Origin: Microcaldota archaeon
Lineage (GTDB): Archaea > Micrarchaeota > Micrarchaeia > Micrarchaeales > CABMGC01
Assembly (NCBI GenBank): GCA_028866975.1
Contig: JAGWHG010000024.1
Location: 1-8,631, forward strand
Direction of reading: 5' to 3'
DNA: 8,631 bases
A model generated the notes under the pieces. The model worked only from the letters and a program-made list of their open reading frames with translations, was not told the origin of the DNA and ran no database searches. Of the stretch, positions 6,785 through 8,631 are shown in pieces (position 1 is the stretch's first letter; every line of letters starts with the position of its first letter). A program made the translations under genes and the position numbers.

Positions 6785-7316
6785 AGAGGTACCTCTTGAG
6801 TTTTCTAAACGCCTTGCCCCGATGCGATATTTTGTTTTTCAATTCAGAGCTCATCTGCGAGTATGTTTTTGTGTAGCCCTTCGGAACGAACAGCACATCC
6901 CATCCGAATCCGCTCTTTCCCCTGGGCCTGAGCGCGATCCTTCCGTCAGTCCTTCCGGAAAAGATGCGCATCTTCTTGCCATCATAAAAACCGATGTACA
7001 CCTCTGCGTGTGCTGCCCTGCTCTGCCCCCTCTTCACCAGCCGTGCAATTCCATCTGTGCCACAGTTGACAAGGACCAATTTAACCAGTGCGCCGGGAAA
7101 GCCGTTGAGCGATTCGATATACAAGCCAGTGTCTTCAACCACTACGGGCTTCTTTAGTATCTTGTAGGCGCGCTCAGCCTTGTCCCTTACTATGTCTGCC
7201 CCGTTTATCGACTGTATTTCCGGCACATCTATATCGGAATGCGCAACCTTCCTTTCGAGTATCTGCTCTGCTTCACGCAGCTTATTGTGATTTGATGTAA
7301 CGAATACGAAATCCAT
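6771..7316 (-). CDS. rdgB: XTP/dITP pyrophosphatase (Ham1/RdgB family)
   Basis: This 181-residue house-cleaning enzyme hydrolyses non-canonical XTP, ITP and dITP to monophosphates, keeping them out of nucleic acids. Diagnostic motifs are TSNHNKLREAE at 7-17 (the family TxNxxK substrate loop), VVVEDTGLYI at 58-67 with acidic Glu61/Asp62 for metal and catalysis, NGFPGAL at 71-77, the SGFGWDVLFVPKG stretch (usual form GFGxDPxFxP, here Val replaces Pro), and SHRGKAF near the end (SHR about 164-166). Length is typical. ATG 7316 is preferred; TTG 7328 would add four residues and overlap the upstream stop. It begins four bases after the stop of the thioredoxin gene, so it is very probably the last gene of that operon, although no functional link is evident. 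No clear Shine-Dalgarno sequence precedes it. Confidence 0.95.
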   Translation of the reverse strand: MDFVFVTSNHNKLREAEQILERKVAHSDIDVPEIQSINGADIVRDKAERAYKILKKPVVVEDTGLYIESLNGFPGALVKLVLVNCGTDGIARLVKRGQSRAAHAEVYIGFYDGKKMRIFSGRTDGRIALRPRGKSGFGWDVLFVPKGYTKTYSQMSSELKNKISHRGKAFRKLKRYLSRPS

Positions 7317-7320
7317 AGTA

Positions 7321-8373
7321 TTAACCAAATGTGAAAGTATATATCTTGAAGCCGGGATTCGCGTCTATTTCCAGAATGTGCGGACCGTATGATGGCGTTG
7401 AGACGATGTTGTAGAGCCTTGGAGAGGCTATCGCAGCAGTTGCAATCCCGTTGGATGCAATGTCATCAGCGCCAACAGAGTGTGATGGGAGGTTTTCTCC
7501 GTCCAGCCTGATTGTTATTGTCGAGTTGCCCGATGCGACGATATTGACGTTCTTTGCATAGTAGAAGAAAAATAATTTGGAGCTGTTGATGGCCACCATC
7601 CCGTCGGGGGCGTTGTACCACGAACCTGACAGATACGGAGTGTTTGCCGATGTGTTGCTAGGGACCGCATAGGTGACGACCTTGTTTGGCATGAATCCCT
7701 GCTGGTTGCCCAGCGGCGCGCGCGCAGTTGAGTATCCGAAGTAGGTTTCCGGGGACCTTATCTGCGAGAAGTTTGCGTTGTCGGTGAAGTTGACAAAACC
7801 AGGGCTTGCGTTGTAACCTGCGCTCTTGAGCAGCTCTTGTATCGCAGCTTCTGTGGTATTGAAGCCGCCCTCGCCAAATGAGGTGTAGCGTATGTTGCCA
7901 TTTGCATCAATCAGATAGTCTGCCGGCCAGTACTGGTTGCTATACGCGTTCCATGTCGCATGCGCGCTGTCAAGCGCCACCGGGTATGTTACGCCAAACT
8001 TCTGCACGGCGCCAAGCACGTTGGTATAGTTCGCCTCGAATTGGAACTCCGGTGTGTGGACCCCGACTATCACAAGCCCTTCCCTGCTATACTTTGCCTC
8101 GAGGGCATTGAGGTATGGTATCGTCCTTATGCAGTTTATGCAAGAATACGTCCAGAAGTCCACGAGCACCACCTTGCCCTTTAGCTGGCTGATGTTGAGC
8201 GCCGGGGAATTTATCCATGCGCCAATCCCCATAAAGTTCGGCGCGGCGCCGTAATTTGCGAGAGTGACATTCTTTGCAGATAGGCTCTGGTTGAAGACGA
8301 GTGTGGATGCAAGTGCCAACACCGCTATCAGTGCTATGACGCCGAATACGATTATGTACGCGTTTACCTTCAT
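7321..8373 (-). CDS. Membrane-anchored DipZ-type thioredoxin-like protein
   Basis: This 350-residue protein is anchored by one N-terminal membrane helix (about 6-27) with the rest outside the membrane. A TlpA/DipZ-like thioredoxin domain follows at about 45-190: VVLVDFWTYSCINC at 68-81 with redox cysteines 78 and 81 (CINC, as in DipZ rather than CGPC), VIVGVHTPEFQFE at about 101-113, and the cis-proline region YWPADYLID at 148-156. A beta-rich C-terminal domain (about 200-350) resembles the C-terminal domain of mycobacterial DipZ. It probably exchanges thiols and disulfides outside the membrane using electrons passed by the CcdA-like protein encoded just upstream. Ten N-x-S/T sequons lie in the outer part, suggesting glycosylation. 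ATG 8373 is chosen because it overlaps the upstream stop as ATGA and puts the anchor at the N-terminus; an upstream in-frame GTG-type start would add a non-family leader overlapping the ccdA-like frame. Confidence 0.92.
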   Translation of the reverse strand: MKVNAYIIVFGVIALIAVLALASTLVFNQSLSAKNVTLANYGAAPNFMGIGAWINSPALNISQLKGKVVLVDFWTYSCINCIRTIPYLNALEAKYSREGLVIVGVHTPEFQFEANYTNVLGAVQKFGVTYPVALDSAHATWNAYSNQYWPADYLIDANGNIRYTSFGEGGFNTTEAAIQELLKSAGYNASPGFVNFTDNANFSQIRSPETYFGYSTARAPLGNQQGFMPNKVVTYAVPSNTSANTPYLSGSWYNAPDGMVAINSSKLFFFYYAKNVNIVASGNSTITIRLDGENLPSHSVGADDIASNGIATAAIASPRLYNIVSTPSYGPHILEIDANPGFKIYTFTFG

Positions 8374-8631
8374 CTTCTGACCGCTTCGGCGCTTGTGCCT
8401 GCCATGTATGATAGGAAGGCAGGCAATAAAGGCAGTATGCATGGAGAGAGGAACGTTAGTATACCTGCAACCAGCGCGAGTGCGAAGTTTAGATTGTTGC
8501 CCAGAGACATCGGTCCCTGAGGGCCTATTAGGAATACCGATATCACGCCTATGTAGCCGGTGATGACAAGCGCCCCCATCGCCACAAGGAAGATTCCGCC
8601 GATGGCATTGAAATACTTGAGGAAGCCCTTG
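8370..8631 (-). CDS. C-terminal part of a CcdA/DsbD-type membrane protein
   Basis: The frame is open from the window edge (first full codon at 8630) to a TGA at 8370, giving 86 residues of a membrane protein whose start lies outside. Two membrane segments are visible. The first, FNAIGGIFLVAMGALVITG, resembles the last (or third) helix of CcdA. The second, FALALVAGILTFLSPCILPL followed by LPAFLSYMAG, carries the SPCxLPxxPxxLSYxAG signature of the first CcdA helix, whose cysteine takes part in electron transfer from cytoplasmic thioredoxin. The protein then ends after about ten polar residues. The family usually has this motif at the N-terminus, so the order is unusual. The stop overlaps the start of the DipZ-like thioredoxin gene, its expected redox partner. 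An internal ATG at 8583-8585 in this frame is almost certainly not the real start, since coding similarity continues upstream. Confidence 0.85.
   Translation of the reverse strand, partial: KGFLKYFNAIGGIFLVAMGALVITGYIGVISVFLIGPQGPMSLGNNLNFALALVAGILTFLSPCILPLLPAFLSYMAGTSAEAVRR

Noticed and set aside
6762..7157. Plus-strand open frame of 131 codons overlapping the end of the glycerate kinase gene
   Set aside because: It is antisense to rdgB, Cys/Pro-rich and without family resemblance; RdgB motifs establish the minus strand as coding.
1..8631. tRNA, rRNA, CRISPR array, insertion sequence or phage genes
   Set aside because: No T-loop-like TTCGAATC context with a paired stem, no regularly spaced repeats, and no transposase or integrase motif was found on either strand.

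Overview
The window is a gene-dense piece of an archaeal chromosome. The clearest evidence is GatE, an Asp/Glu-tRNA amidotransferase subunit found only in archaea. An aIF5B-type initiation factor, a class II glycerate 2-kinase and TATA boxes placed about 21-27 bases upstream of start codons (leaderless mRNA) agree with this. Moderate GC, very short spacers, overlapping gene ends and a long-form nucleoside diphosphate kinase are reminiscent of a small-genome (DPANN/ARMAN-like) archaeon, but that placement is inference. No rRNA, tRNA, CRISPR, transposase or phage gene is visible.

Layout. Positions 1-98 (minus) hold the first 32 codons of an unrecognised gene that has its own TATA box. From 961 down to 165 (minus) lies a two-gene unit: ndk, then a small winged-helix protein whose GTG start overlaps the ndk stop. 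An AT-rich divergent promoter at about 962-1020 separates it from infB (aIF5B, plus), which is followed with no gap by a YgjP-like zinc metalloprotease gene. That gene's 3' end overlaps by 21 bases the 3' end of gatE (minus). A 62-base AT-rich divergent promoter separates gatE from the glycerate 2-kinase gene (plus). The kinase gene's 3' end overlaps by 14 bases the end of rdgB (minus). Upstream of rdgB in the same minus-strand operon are a membrane-anchored DipZ-type thioredoxin and the C-terminal end of a CcdA-like membrane protein cut by the window edge.

Together the genes cover translation (aIF5B, GatE), nucleotide supply and cleansing (Ndk, RdgB), glycerate entry into lower glycolysis (glycerate 2-kinase) and extracytoplasmic thiol redox (CcdA plus the DipZ-like thioredoxin).

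Most of this is ordinary housekeeping. Points worth a second look are: infB has no ATG, GTG or TTG upstream of its P-loop, so it either uses an unusual AUA start behind a good Shine-Dalgarno sequence or carries a one-base indel; the CcdA-like protein ends with an SPCxLP segment normally found at the start of the family; the thioredoxin is rich in N-glycosylation sequons; and a winged-helix protein is translationally coupled to ndk. I see no convincing undescribed defence or mobile system here.
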